Assembly (NCBI RefSeq): GCF_013416555.1
Contig: NZ_JACCFG010000002.1
Location: forward strand, 496,001-560,000
Length of the DNA stretch: 64,000 bases
Origin: Sphingomonas sp. R-74633
Lineage (GTDB): Bacteria > Pseudomonadota > Alphaproteobacteria > Sphingomonadales > Sphingomonadaceae
Reading direction: 5' to 3'
The notes beneath the pieces are model-generated. The model saw only the letters and a program-made list of their open reading frames with translations. It had not been told where the DNA came from and made no database searches. The translations under genes and the position numbers were made by a program. Shown in pieces: positions 43,901 to 52,048 of this stretch; positions within the stretch are counted from its first letter, which is position 1, and the number at the start of each line of letters is the position of its first letter.

Positions 43901-44031
43901 GAAGCCGGCGGTGCGGGCTCCTCGGCCTGGGGCGGGGTCGTCTGGCTGTTGGTATCAGTGTTCTGCGCGAACGCAGGCGTAGCGATCAGGACCGCGCAGA
44001 GCGCAGTGCCGGCATAAAGAGCAGTCTTCAT
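40951..44031 (-). CDS. TonB-dependent receptor (Caulobacter type)
   Basis: Outer-membrane transporter taking up large substrates with TonB energy. The 1026-residue protein has a signal peptide (ALCAVLIATPAFA), a TonB box region (QIVVTGFRRAYADALN, ~45), the plug (GRFPDLNVGEAVQRIPGVQI, NATISLRGLPGSFARTTLNG) and a 22-strand barrel ending in aromatic IRSSF. The LGRFPDLNVGEA signature defines the Caulobacter/sphingomonad carbohydrate-type group. The downstream alginate-lyase-like gene suggests an oligo-uronide substrate; this is inference. A promoter and repressor-like operator are visible at 44084-44130. Confidence 0.95.
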   Translation of the reverse strand: MKTALYAGTALCAVLIATPAFAQNTDTNSQTTPPQAEEPAPPASDQIVVTGFRRAYADALNIKRESDQITDSISSDGLGRFPDLNVGEAVQRIPGVQINREADSRNATISLRGLPGSFARTTLNGGGFADPILGSATNTSSTPLGAFNSDIFSAISVIKSPNAANLAGGLSGNVDLRIASALSRKEGGWAKASYEYNDLGDLGSPALSAGYNAHITDNFAVFGVVSWKDEKFRRDSISVNSWANKLGSIQVGNQAVPASNPTYQALMAQYPGGVYYPTQVRQFVRLNKGHLLTGAGGYEWQATDTLKFGATGFYTERNLDQGTNHLLYIDTSAGNGGTGALAATSAVAHFTSLGTPYVVQTPTGPRAYINQFTAENLQTYDSIRSEPAKQKTWAINPTIEYKNDDWRVTGQGTISRAQVLANQIELDIIENPYRNLGTVGLNGITASVFTGGTSLQDAVFVLNTPNASHIPTGGYGLPSAASQATQAGAQMPGAPANTQGDRFGVTGTNGQSWNALDAIQLDIERSFADSFLSGFQVGMRYENNEYTSTGSRNTSLGANTVNVTPAMSQVNPYVGDFFGGTAGGYTSNWRGLDVNQVLGAITPVNTAPRTTANPNGLPGQFVFGSGGVFLTPYGLVNNYWDPNYWNNNFTNKREVMSTYAMAKFDGNLFGIHVRGNAGLRYEATTQKIDALDCRNCLAGLSVIAAPPVNHSMTNRTYKQNYDYWLPSAMFAADLAKNLVFRGAYYQTYVRPQPRDNIPTTSVQIPDPAVVGTPTYNVIIGATSLSPYTSDSYDLSLEWYNRPGGAFAIAVYQKDIQGYVGPITDRRVLCPTNGIYNGIDFGLGTLQDDGTNCNIVGSSPAARVQASGVTNQKPMRVRGVEVSVQQNLDFLPGFLKYLGGAANYTYTDINGKDAQGNPITLPSVAKHNLNLIGYYETKLFGLRVVFNHRGKYDLAAGNSFVGDARTVKARSQLDASASLNIMKNFSISLDAFNLTNATRSEYENDPMLPRRIDYDGRTYTLTIRSSF

Positions 44032-44083
44032 GACTCTCCCTCCCCATCTGTTTGTCCCGGCTTGTTGTATCGCCAGTCATGCT

Positions 44084-44130
44084 GGCTACCGGTGTCAGAC
44101 CAATAAGGCCGATATGGCTGCGACTGTCAA
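44084..44130 (-). promoter_or_regulatory. Promoter and LacI-like operator of the TonB receptor
   Basis: On the minus strand TTGACA (44130-44125) and CTTATT (44107-44102) are 17 bp apart. Immediately downstream lies TGACACCGGTAGCC (44097-44084), half of which matches the GACACCGGTGTC-like palindrome bound by LacI-family repressors in sphingomonads. The operator position over the start site suits repression lifted by sugar. No regulator gene is adjacent. Confidence 0.5.
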
Positions 44131-44162
44131 TAGAATGGTCAGGCCACATTGTTTTATTGGTC
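44098..44162. repeat. Inverted repeat GACCAATAA flanking the receptor promoter
   Basis: Arms GACCAATAA (44098-44106) and TTATTGGTC (44154-44162), perfect over 9 bp and 47 bp apart, bracket the -35 region; the first arm overlaps the -10 box. They could be paired operator sites. No other gene is seen in 44032-44344. Confidence 0.5.
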
Positions 44163-44295
44163 GGGCACGCGAGCCGTACACACAGGCGCAGACCGCCTTG
44201 GCGACGCGCACGGGACAGTTGGTCAGGGCTTAGGTGGCCTGTCCAGCTACACTTTCGGGTGAGGGCCGGCGCGGCAGCCGGCAGAATCAACCACG

Positions 44296-44321
44296 CCCCG
44301 CGCGCCTTATGGCACGCGGGG
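44296..44321 (-). terminator. Possible hairpin terminator of the efflux operon
   Basis: Stem CCCCGCGCGCC / GGCACGCGGGG with a TTAT loop and one mismatch, 23 bp after the outer-membrane factor stop. The following minus-strand bases (GTGGTTGATTC) have only a poor U-run. Confidence 0.4.
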
Positions 44322-44344
44322 TCGCGGGGGCGGAGGCCGGGCTA

Positions 44345-45760
44345 TCAACCCTGGGGTGGCTGCTGCCAGCCCCCGCCAAGCGCTAGGAACAGAGTGACTG
44401 TTGCGTCGGAGAAGCTCGATTCGGCCTGGGCGAGCAGCAGTTCGTTGCTCGCTTCGGACCGCTCGGCATCGAGCACGGTCTGGAAGCCCTCGGCACCAGC
44501 GCGGTAGCGCAGGCGGGCGATGCGGGCAGCCTCTCCGCTGGCATCGCGCGCACGGCGCAGCGATTCGACCCGCTGGCCCTGCGCCACATAGGCGGCAAGC
44601 GCGGTCTCGGTATCCTGCAGTGCAGTCAGCCAGGTGCCGTCGAACGTGGCGAGCGCAGCGTCCGCCCCGGCCCTGGCCTGGGCGATGCGCGCGCGGGCAA
44701 CGCTCATGTTCGGGAAGCTGAACGAAAGCAGCGGCCCGATGCTGAAGTTCAGGCCCGAGCTCTTGAACAGCCCTTCCGGCGAATTGGCGGTCGAGCCGAT
44801 CGAGCCGCCGATCGAGACGTTCGGATAGAGGTCCGCAGTGGCGACGCCGATCTGGGCGGTCGCCGAGGCAAGCCGGCGCTCGGCAGCCCGGACGTCGGCG
44901 CGGCGGGCGAGCAAGGTCGCGCCATTGCCGACCGGGATCGCCTGCTTGACCACCGGCGGCGCCTCGCAGGCGGCGACATCGGCGGGGAACTCGGCCGGCG
45001 GCTTGCCGGTGAGCACCGCGAGCCGGAACAGCGCCGCCTTGCGCTGCGCCTCGAAGATCGGGACGGTCGCGCGGGTCTGCTCGAGCAGCGCCTGGCCCTG
45101 GCTGGTCTCCAGCCCGGTGCCGCGCCCGCCTGCCTCGAGGCGGCGGGTCAGGTCGTAGGTGTCTTCCTGAAGCTTCAGCGTGCGCGCCGAGACCGAGAGC
45201 TGCTGCCCCGCCGAACAGGCATCGGTATAGGCACGGATCGTCTCCGCGACGACGGTGACGCGGGTCAGGTCATAGGCGGCCTGGCTGGCCTCGACATCGG
45301 CGCGCCCGGCCTGGATGGCGCGCGTGATCTTGCCGAACAGATCGACCTGGTAGCCGAGCCCGAAACTCGCGCTGTAGCTGTCGCCGCGCGGTCCCGGGCC
45401 GTCGATGCCAAGCGTCGAGCCCGAGGTCTGGCCATAGCCGCCCTGCGCGTTGATCGTGGTGCTGGGCAGCCGCGCCGAGCGCGTCTCGCGCAGCACGGCC
45501 TGTGTCTGGCGCAGGTTCGCCGCGGCGACGCGCAGATCGGTATTGGCCGCCAGCGCTTCGCCGACCAGCCGCTCGATCGTGGCGTCGTTGAACAGCCGCC
45601 ACCAATCGGCGGGCGGTTCGTCGGCGACGAAGCCGGGGGCGTTCGCCTGGCTCAGGTCGCCCTGGGCCGGCGCCTTGGGCGCGGGCGAGACATAATTGGG
45701 GCCGACGACGCAGCCCGACAGCGTCAAGCCAGCGGCGAGGAGGGTAAGGGTCCGCTTCAC
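44345..45760 (-). CDS. RND efflux outer-membrane factor (OprM/NodT family)
   Basis: Outer-membrane channel of a tripartite pump. The 471-residue lipoprotein starts KRTLTLLAAGLTLSGC with Cys17 lipidated, then VVGPNYVSPAPKAP typical of the family. Two repeats of helical barrel follow (NTDLRVAAANLRQTQAVLRE, ARADVEASQAAYDLTRVT and, in the second half, ADVRAAERRLASATAQIGVA), with the conserved DLYPNVSIGGSIG. The start is GTG overlapping the permease stop (GTGA), so translation is coupled. It completes an adaptor-permease-channel operon. Confidence 0.94.
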   Translation of the reverse strand: MKRTLTLLAAGLTLSGCVVGPNYVSPAPKAPAQGDLSQANAPGFVADEPPADWWRLFNDATIERLVGEALAANTDLRVAAANLRQTQAVLRETRSARLPSTTINAQGGYGQTSGSTLGIDGPGPRGDSYSASFGLGYQVDLFGKITRAIQAGRADVEASQAAYDLTRVTVVAETIRAYTDACSAGQQLSVSARTLKLQEDTYDLTRRLEAGGRGTGLETSQGQALLEQTRATVPIFEAQRKAALFRLAVLTGKPPAEFPADVAACEAPPVVKQAIPVGNGATLLARRADVRAAERRLASATAQIGVATADLYPNVSIGGSIGSTANSPEGLFKSSGLNFSIGPLLSFSFPNMSVARARIAQARAGADAALATFDGTWLTALQDTETALAAYVAQGQRVESLRRARDASGEAARIARLRYRAGAEGFQTVLDAERSEASNELLLAQAESSFSDATVTLFLALGGGWQQPPQG

Positions 45761-48700
45761 TGGGCTTCTCCCGTAGCGGTGGCAGGCGTCTCGGTCGGCT
45801 CCGCCGGCGCTTCCTTGCTCACCCGGCCGCCGCCCCAGCGGCGCATCAGCACATAGAAGATCGGCGTGAAGATCAGGCCGAACAGCGTGACGCCGATCAT
45901 GCCGAACACCACCGCGGTGCCGAGCGACTGGCGCATCTCCTGGCCCGGGCCGCTCGCGATCGCGAGCGGGATCACGCCGAAGATGAACGCGAACGACGTC
46001 ATCAGGATCGGGCGGAGACGCGAGCGGGCCGCGTGGATCGCCGCGTCGAACCGGTTCATGCCCTCTTCCTCGCCCTGCTTGGCGAACTCGACGATCAGGA
46101 TCGCGTTCTTCGCGGCCAGCGCGATCAGCACGACGAGGCCGACCTGGGTGAGAATGTTGTTGTCCATCCCGCGCAGATTGACGCCGAGCAAAGCCGCCAG
46201 AATGCACATCGGCACGATCAGGATCACCGCGAGCGGCAGCGTCAGCGCTTCGTACTGGGCTGCCAGCACGAGGAAGACGAACACCACGGCGAGCACGAAG
46301 ATCAGTGCCGAGGAGCTGCCCGCCGCCTTTTGCTGATAGGCAAGGCCCGTCCATTCGAAGCCATAGCCCGGCGGCAGCGTCTTGGCGGCCATCGCCTCCA
46401 TCGCCGCGAGCGCATCGCCCGAGGAGACGCCCGGCGCCGCGGCGCCCTGCAATTCCACTGCGGGCAGCAGATTATAGCGCACCACGCGCGACGATCCGGA
46501 GTCGCGGTTGAACGTCGCCACTGCCGAGAGCGGCACCATCGCCCCGCTCTTCGAGCGCACCTGCAGCCGGCCGATATCGCTGATGTCGTCGCGCGAGGCC
46601 GGCTCGGCCTGCGCTGTCACGCGGAAGGTGCGGCCGAGCAGGTTGAAGTCGTTGACATAGGTCGAGCCGATATAGGTGCTGATCGCATCGAACACCTGGC
46701 CGGGCTCGACGCCCATGATCTGCGCCTTGTCGCGGTCGACATCGGCACGGATCTTCGGGTTGGCGGTGTTGAACAGCGAGAAGACCTGGGTGACCTTATG
46801 CTCCTGCATCGCGGCGCCCATCATCGCGCCGGTCGCGCCCTCGAGCCCGCGCCAGCCGCCATTGGCCGACTTGTCCTCGACCATCATCACGAAGCCCGAG
46901 CCGTTGCCGAGGCCCTGCACCGCGGGCGGCGCGATCATGAAGATGTTGGCGCCGCTGATCTGCCCGGCGATCGCGCCGGTCAGCTGGCCCGCCAGCGCTT
47001 CCGCGCTCTGCTTCTTGCCGCGCTCGGACCAGTCCTTCAGCTTGATGAAGAACACGCCCGCATTCGACGCCTGGCTGAAGCTCGCGCCGTCGAGGCCGGC
47101 GAACGCCGCGCCGTCGAGGATGCCGTCGGTCTTGCTGGCGATGTCATAGGCCTTGTCGACCACTTCGCTGGTGCGCTCGAGCGACGAGCCCGGCGGCAGC
47201 TGGACGACGCCGATCAGGAAGCCCTGATCCTGCTCGGGAATGAAGCCCGTCGGCGTGGCGGTCAGGCGCCAGCCGGTCAGTGCGAGCAGGCCCGCATAGA
47301 TCAGCATCATGATCAGGCCCATGCGGATCACGCGGCCGGTGAAGCGGCCATAGCGATCCGACAGCCAGTCAAAGCCCTGGTTGAACTTCTCGGCGCCGAC
47401 CTTGATCGGGCGCATCCAGCGCGGGCCCCTGTCCGCATCGATATGCTCGTGCGGCTTGAGCAGCAGCGCGGCGAGCGCCGGCGACAGCGTCAGCGAGACG
47501 AGCAGCGAGATCGCCGAGGCCGCGGCGATCGTCACCGCGAACTGGCGGTAGAAGATGCCGGGGATGCCGCCGACCATCGCGGTCGGGATGAACACCGAGA
47601 CGAGCACCAGGCCGATCGCGACCAGCGCGCCCGAGACTTCGCGCATCGTACGGTGCGCGGCCTCGCGCGGGGCCAGCCCCTCGCGGATATGCTTTTCCAC
47701 CGCTTCGACCACGACGATCGCGTCGTCGACCACGATGCCCACGGCGAGCACCAGCGCGAAGAGCGACAGCGAGTTGATCGAGAAGCCGAGCGCGAGCTGC
47801 ACCGCGAAGGTACCGACCAGCGCAATCGGAATGGCGACGATCGGGATCACCGCCGCGCGCCAGGTCTGGAGGAAGATGATCACGACGATGACGACGAGGA
47901 CCACCGCTTCGAGCAGCGTGTGCTGCACGGCCTCGACCGATGCCGAGACATATTCGGTCGGGTTGTAGGGGATCGAGTATTGAAGGCCCGCCGGGAAGTC
48001 CTTCTTGAGCGTGTCCATCTCCTTCAGCACCAGGTCCGCCGCCGAGAGCGAATTGGCGCCCGGCTGCTGGACAATGGCGAGCGCGATGCCGCGCTTGCCG
48101 CCGAACGAACCGCGGATCGAATAATCCTGGCTGCCCAGCTCGATGCGCGCCACGTCGCCGAGCTTGGTCAGGCTGGCGCCGGTCGGATCGGACTTGATCG
48201 TGATGTTGGAGAATTGCTCGACGCTCTGCAGGCGCCCCTGCACGTCGACGGGCACTTCGAACGAGGGATTGTCCTTGCCCGTCGGCGCCGAGCCGAGCGC
48301 GCCGCCCGCGGTCTGGACGTTCTGTGCCTGGAGCGCGGTGATGATCTCCGCCGCGGTCAGGTTGCGCGCCGCCGCCTTGTCCGGATCGATCCAGACGCGC
48401 ATCGCGTAATTGCCGCCACCGAAGATCTGGACGGTGCCGACGCCTTCGAGGCGCAGCAGCCGGTCCCGGATCACCGTGTTGGCGTAATTGCCCATGTAAT
48501 CGACATCGAGGCTGTTGTCGGGCGAGGTCAGCGCCACGATCATCAGGAAGCCCGATTCCTGCTTGTTCACCGTCACGCCGATCTGGCGGACCTGCGCGGG
48601 CAGGCGCGGCAGCGCGAGGTTGACGCGGTTCTGCACCAGCACCTGCGCGGCATCGAGATCGGTGCCCGGCTTGAAGGTCACCGTGACCTGGCCCGCGCCC

Positions 48701-48999
48701 TGGGTGGAGGACGAGCTCATGTAGAGCATGCCCTCGACGCCGTTGATCTCCTGCTCGAGCGGCGCGGACACCGTCTCGGCGATGATCTCGGGCGAGGCGC
48801 CGGCATAGGCCGCCTGCACCGAGATCGTCGGCGGGGCGATCTCGGGATATTGCGAGAGTGCGAGCAGCGGATAGCAGAAGGCGCCGATCAGGGTGATGAA
48901 CACCGCGATCACGCCGGCGAAGATCGGCCGCTCGATGAAGAAGCTCGAGAAGCCGCCGCGCACGGGCGCTTCGGGCGGATTGGCCTGGGTGTCGCTCAT
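45757..48999 (-). CDS. RND efflux permease (AcrB/MexB, HAE1 family)
   Basis: Inner-membrane proton-drug antiporter of 1080 residues. N-terminal FFIERPIFAGVIAVFITLIG is the first helix. The porter loop contains ASPEIIAETVSAPLEQEING. TM4 carries the two proton-relay aspartates in AVGIVVDDAIVVVEAV (~410), and the second half repeats the layout, ending with YEALTLPLAVILIVPMCI and GLVVLIALAAKNAILIVEFA. These are hallmarks of the hydrophobic-amphiphilic exporters. The C-terminal tail is acidic. It lies 11 bp after the adaptor gene. Substrates cannot be predicted; multidrug, solvents or flavonoids are possible. Confidence 0.96.
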   Translation of the reverse strand: MSDTQANPPEAPVRGGFSSFFIERPIFAGVIAVFITLIGAFCYPLLALSQYPEIAPPTISVQAAYAGASPEIIAETVSAPLEQEINGVEGMLYMSSSSTQGAGQVTVTFKPGTDLDAAQVLVQNRVNLALPRLPAQVRQIGVTVNKQESGFLMIVALTSPDNSLDVDYMGNYANTVIRDRLLRLEGVGTVQIFGGGNYAMRVWIDPDKAAARNLTAAEIITALQAQNVQTAGGALGSAPTGKDNPSFEVPVDVQGRLQSVEQFSNITIKSDPTGASLTKLGDVARIELGSQDYSIRGSFGGKRGIALAIVQQPGANSLSAADLVLKEMDTLKKDFPAGLQYSIPYNPTEYVSASVEAVQHTLLEAVVLVVIVVIIFLQTWRAAVIPIVAIPIALVGTFAVQLALGFSINSLSLFALVLAVGIVVDDAIVVVEAVEKHIREGLAPREAAHRTMREVSGALVAIGLVLVSVFIPTAMVGGIPGIFYRQFAVTIAAASAISLLVSLTLSPALAALLLKPHEHIDADRGPRWMRPIKVGAEKFNQGFDWLSDRYGRFTGRVIRMGLIMMLIYAGLLALTGWRLTATPTGFIPEQDQGFLIGVVQLPPGSSLERTSEVVDKAYDIASKTDGILDGAAFAGLDGASFSQASNAGVFFIKLKDWSERGKKQSAEALAGQLTGAIAGQISGANIFMIAPPAVQGLGNGSGFVMMVEDKSANGGWRGLEGATGAMMGAAMQEHKVTQVFSLFNTANPKIRADVDRDKAQIMGVEPGQVFDAISTYIGSTYVNDFNLLGRTFRVTAQAEPASRDDISDIGRLQVRSKSGAMVPLSAVATFNRDSGSSRVVRYNLLPAVELQGAAAPGVSSGDALAAMEAMAAKTLPPGYGFEWTGLAYQQKAAGSSSALIFVLAVVFVFLVLAAQYEALTLPLAVILIVPMCILAALLGVNLRGMDNNILTQVGLVVLIALAAKNAILIVEFAKQGEEEGMNRFDAAIHAARSRLRPILMTSFAFIFGVIPLAIASGPGQEMRQSLGTAVVFGMIGVTLFGLIFTPIFYVLMRRWGGGRVSKEAPAEPTETPATATGEAQ

Positions 49000-49010
49000 T
49001 GCGCCGCTCC

Positions 49011-50195
49011 TCAGCGGTTGCCGGCGGGCAGCGCGGTGGAGGCAGGCGCGTCGGAGGGCGGCGCCGATGCGGCGGCCGTCTCGGTGATCTTGCCGGGCTG
49101 CGGCGTGACCTTCACGCCCGGGCGGGCGCGCTGGGTGCCGTCGATGATCACGCGGTCATCCTTGGTGATGCCCGAGCGGATCACGCGCAAATTCCCCCGG
49201 AGAGGGCCGGTCTGCACCGGGCGCGCCGTCACCGTGTTGCTCTTGTCGACGACGAACACGATCTGGCGCGCGGCATCGGCCATCACCGCCGTGTCCGGCA
49301 CCAGCAGCGCCGGATAGGGCCGCGACGCCTCGAGGCGCGCCGAGCCGAACATGCCGGGCTTCAGGAAGCCGCCGGGATTGGAAACGATCGCGCGGGCGCG
49401 GATCGTGCCCGCGCCGGCATCGAGCGCGTTGTCGACGAAGTCGAGCGTGCCCGAATGGCTATACTCGCTCTCGTCCGAGAGCTTGATCTTCACCGGGGTA
49501 CCGTTGCGGTCGCCGGTGCCCTGCCGCTGATACTTCAGCAGCAACGCTTCCGAGCCCTGGAAGACGAAGTGGAGCGGATCGACCGAGACGATCGTGGTCA
49601 GCACCGTCTGGTCGGTGGCGACGGTGTTGCCGACATCGACCTTGCGCTCCGAGATGCGGCCGCTTAGCGGCGCGACGACGCGGGTGAAGCCGAGGTCGAG
49701 CTTGCGCGCACGCAGATTCGCCTGGGCGGCAGCCACCTGCGCACTGCCCGAACGGAGCGCGGCGCGGCGCTGCTCGAGCTCTTCCTGGCTCGCGGCGCGC
49801 TGGGCGACGAGTGCTTCGGAGCGGGCATATTCGGTCTGCGCATTGGCGAGCGTCGCCTGGGCCTGGGCGAGCTGCGCGGCAGCCTGGGCAACGGCGGCCT
49901 GGGCCGGGCGCGGATCGATCGTGAAGAGCAGCTGGCCCTTCTGGACATACTGGCCGTCCTTGAACCACACGCCCTGCAGATAGCCGGTCGCGCGCGGGCG
50001 CACCTCGACATTCTGGACCGCTTCGAACCGGCCGACAAACTCGTCCCAGTCGACCACGTCCTGCACGAGCGGAGCGGACACGGTGACGGGCGGGGCACCC
50101 TGCTGGGGCGGCTGCTGGCCGCCTCCACCGCATCCGGCGAGAGCGAGCGTGGCTGCGAGAGCCGGGATAAGCAGCTGGCGGTTCTTCGAATACAT
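49011..50195 (-). CDS. RND efflux periplasmic adaptor (AcrA/MexA type)
   Basis: A 394-residue membrane-fusion lipoprotein: signal LIPALAATLALAGC with Cys22, then a Gly/Gln/Pro linker. The lipoyl halves are RPRATGYLQGVWFKDGQYVQ and LDLGFTRVVAPLSGRISE, separated by a long coiled-coil hairpin (~95-165, Ala/Gln-rich). A beta-barrel follows (GTLDFVDNALDAGAGTIRAR) and then a membrane-proximal domain. First gene of the pump operon, diverging from a TetR gene over 171 bp that includes an extended palindrome. Confidence 0.95.
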   Translation of the reverse strand: MYSKNRQLLIPALAATLALAGCGGGGQQPPQQGAPPVTVSAPLVQDVVDWDEFVGRFEAVQNVEVRPRATGYLQGVWFKDGQYVQKGQLLFTIDPRPAQAAVAQAAAQLAQAQATLANAQTEYARSEALVAQRAASQEELEQRRAALRSGSAQVAAAQANLRARKLDLGFTRVVAPLSGRISERKVDVGNTVATDQTVLTTIVSVDPLHFVFQGSEALLLKYQRQGTGDRNGTPVKIKLSDESEYSHSGTLDFVDNALDAGAGTIRARAIVSNPGGFLKPGMFGSARLEASRPYPALLVPDTAVMADAARQIVFVVDKSNTVTARPVQTGPLRGNLRVIRSGITKDDRVIIDGTQRARPGVKVTPQPGKITETAAASAPPSDAPASTALPAGNR

Positions 50196-50298
50196 GTTCG
50201 ATCCCTAAATCCGTGCCCTTGGCCGGACATCCTCCGCGGCGTCGTTGCTCTAAACGAACGACTTCCGATTTGGCCCCGCTAAGCCGGTTCCCGGAACT

Positions 50299-50336
50299 TG
50301 TCAACGACTGTAGACATATGTCCACATCTGTTGACT
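50299..50336. promoter_or_regulatory. Extended palindrome (TetR operator) covering both divergent -35 boxes
   Basis: A 36-bp imperfect palindrome is centred at 50317/50318: left arm GTCAACGACTGTAGACAT, right arm ATGTCCACATCTGTTGAC, with four of 18 pairs mismatched. The inner 18 bp TGTAGACATATGTCCACA mismatch at one pair. Each outer arm contains a -35 hexamer: TTGACA for the pump operon (-10 TAGCGG, 17 bp spacing) and TTGACT for the regulator. One bound repressor dimer pair would shut both. Confidence 0.65.
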
Positions 50337-50366
50337 ATGTTCACCGCCGTGTTAGGGAAATTGCCC

Positions 50367-50963
50367 ATGATCCCACCGGTTCCGTCGCGCCATCGCAATG
50401 CCGTTGCGACGCGCCAGGCCATCCTCGCCTCGGCTAGGCGGCATTTCGCGCGCGAGAATTACGAGAATGTCGGCCTGCGCGAGATCGCGGGCGATGCCGG
50501 CGTCGATCCGGCGCTGGTCAGCCGCTATTTCGGCAGCAAGGAAGCGCTGTTCCGCGAGACGCTGCGCGACGATGACAAGGACATCATGGACGGTGCGACG
50601 CGCGAGAATCTCGCCGCGCATTTCGCCCAGCTCTTCCTCGACAAGGGCGACGTGCCGCAGGACGAGCGCGACATCCATATCGAGCGCATCCTGACCCTGC
50701 TCCACTCGATCGGATCGCCCAAGGCAGGGCAGATCATCCGCGAGACGATCGATGCGGACATCCTCGGCCCCGTCGCCCGCGCGCTGGGCGGCCAGGATGC
50801 CGACATGCGCGCGGCCATGGCCTTCGCGGTCTTGATGGGCATGGGGATCATGCACAACACGCTCGCCATCGATCCGAGCCAGTGCAGCGAGGCGGAGAAT
50901 ACGCGCTTCGAAACGCGGCTGACGCGCATCTTCGCCGCCGCGCTGGAGCCGATGGACGACTGA
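50367..50963 (+). CDS. TetR-family transcriptional regulator
   Basis: A 198-residue repressor likely controlling the divergent pump. The N-terminal helix-turn-helix is textbook: ATRQAILASARRHFARENYE, NVGLREIAGDAGVDPALVSR and YFGSKEALFRETL. The C-terminal ligand domain is helical (RILTLLHSIGSPKAGQIIRE) and of unknown specificity. ATG 50367 has GGGAAA upstream; earlier Met codons lie within the operator. The short distance from the proposed -10 implies a very short leader. dinB starts 1 bp after its stop. Confidence 0.9.
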   Translation: MIPPVPSRHRNAVATRQAILASARRHFARENYENVGLREIAGDAGVDPALVSRYFGSKEALFRETLRDDDKDIMDGATRENLAAHFAQLFLDKGDVPQDERDIHIERILTLLHSIGSPKAGQIIRETIDADILGPVARALGGQDADMRAAMAFAVLMGMGIMHNTLAIDPSQCSEAENTRFETRLTRIFAAALEPMDD

Positions 50964-50964
50964 C

Positions 50965-52032
50965 ATGGCAGGGCCGCCGGTCCGCAAGATCATCCATGTC
51001 GACATGGACGCCTTCTACGCATCGGTGGAGCAGCGCGACGATCCCGCGCTGAAGGGCAAGCCGGTGGCGGTCGGCTATGCCGCGGCGCGCGGCGTCGTGG
51101 CGGCGGCGAGCTATGAGGCGCGGGTGTTCGGCGTGCGGAGCGCCCTGCCCTCGGTCACCGCAATGCGGCGCTGCCCCGAGCTGGTGTTCGTCAAACCGCG
51201 CTTCGACGTCTACCGCGCAGTCTCTCGCCAGATCCACGCGATCTTCGCTGACTATACGCCGATCATCCAGCCGCTCTCGCTCGACGAAGCCTATCTCGAC
51301 GTCACGGCGAACCTGCGCGGGATCGAGACGGCCTGGGCGACCGCCAAGGAGATCCGCGCGCGCATCCTCGAGGAAACCGGGCTCACCGCTTCGGCGGGCA
51401 TCTCGTACAACAAGTTCCTCGCCAAGCTCGCCTCGGACCAGCGCAAGCCCAATGGCCAGTTCGCCGTGACGCCCGAGATGGGCGCGGCCTGGGTGGAGAC
51501 TTTGCCGGTCAAGCGCTTCCACGGCGTCGGCCCGGTGACTGCCAGGAAGATGGAAGGGCTGGGCATCGAGACCGGCGCCGATCTGCGCGCCAAGCCGATC
51601 GAGTTCCTCCGCGCCCATTTCGGCAGCTCGGCCGACTGGTATTACGCGATCTCGCGCGGCGAGGACGAACGCCCGGTGCGGGCGGATCAGGTGCGCAAAT
51701 CCTCGGGCTCCGAGACCACGTTCGACAGCGACCTGACCGCCGATGCAGAGATCGAGGCCGGCGTGCTCGAAATGGCCGAGGAAGTCTGGACCTGGTGCGA
51801 AAAGGCGCAGGAATTCGGCCGCACGGTGACGGTGAAGATCAAGTACGGCGACTTCCAGATCATCACCCGCAGCCGCAGCCTGTCCGCCGGGCTGGTCGAT
51901 CGCCGCGAGGCGCTGCGCGACATGAGCCTGTCGCTGATCCGCTCGGTGCTGCCGACGCCCAAGGGGATAAGGCTGGTCGGCGTGACGGTGTCGAACTTCG
52001 AGGAAAGGCTAGGCGAGGAATTGCCGTTCTGA
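50965..52032 (+). CDS. dinB: DNA polymerase IV (DinB)
   Basis: Error-prone Y-family translesion polymerase. Catalytic motifs are KIIHVDMDAFYASVEQRDDP (Asp/Asp metal site) and PLSLDEAYLDVT (second acidic site). SAGISYNKFLAKLASDQRKP and the helix-hairpin-helix region KRFHGVGPVTARKMEGLGI follow. The little-finger domain ends with VSNFEERLGEELPF; the C-terminal clamp-binding peptide is not distinct. 355 residues, standard length. It begins 1 bp after the TetR gene, so may be partly co-transcribed; no SOS box is evident. Confidence 0.95.
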   Translation: MAGPPVRKIIHVDMDAFYASVEQRDDPALKGKPVAVGYAAARGVVAAASYEARVFGVRSALPSVTAMRRCPELVFVKPRFDVYRAVSRQIHAIFADYTPIIQPLSLDEAYLDVTANLRGIETAWATAKEIRARILEETGLTASAGISYNKFLAKLASDQRKPNGQFAVTPEMGAAWVETLPVKRFHGVGPVTARKMEGLGIETGADLRAKPIEFLRAHFGSSADWYYAISRGEDERPVRADQVRKSSGSETTFDSDLTADAEIEAGVLEMAEEVWTWCEKAQEFGRTVTVKIKYGDFQIITRSRSLSAGLVDRREALRDMSLSLIRSVLPTPKGIRLVGVTVSNFEERLGEELPF

Positions 52033-52048
52033 AGGCAGGGAGAGACCA

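Noticed and set aside
46033..49317. A ~1090-codon open frame antisense to the RND permease and adaptor
   Set aside because: Composition (His/Arg/Asp-rich) is typical of the complement of high-GC genes and no family motif is visible.
50298..50366. Longer TetR start at 50298
   Set aside because: The extra 23 residues would be encoded by the operator and -35 region; the helix-turn-helix family start agrees with ATG 50367.
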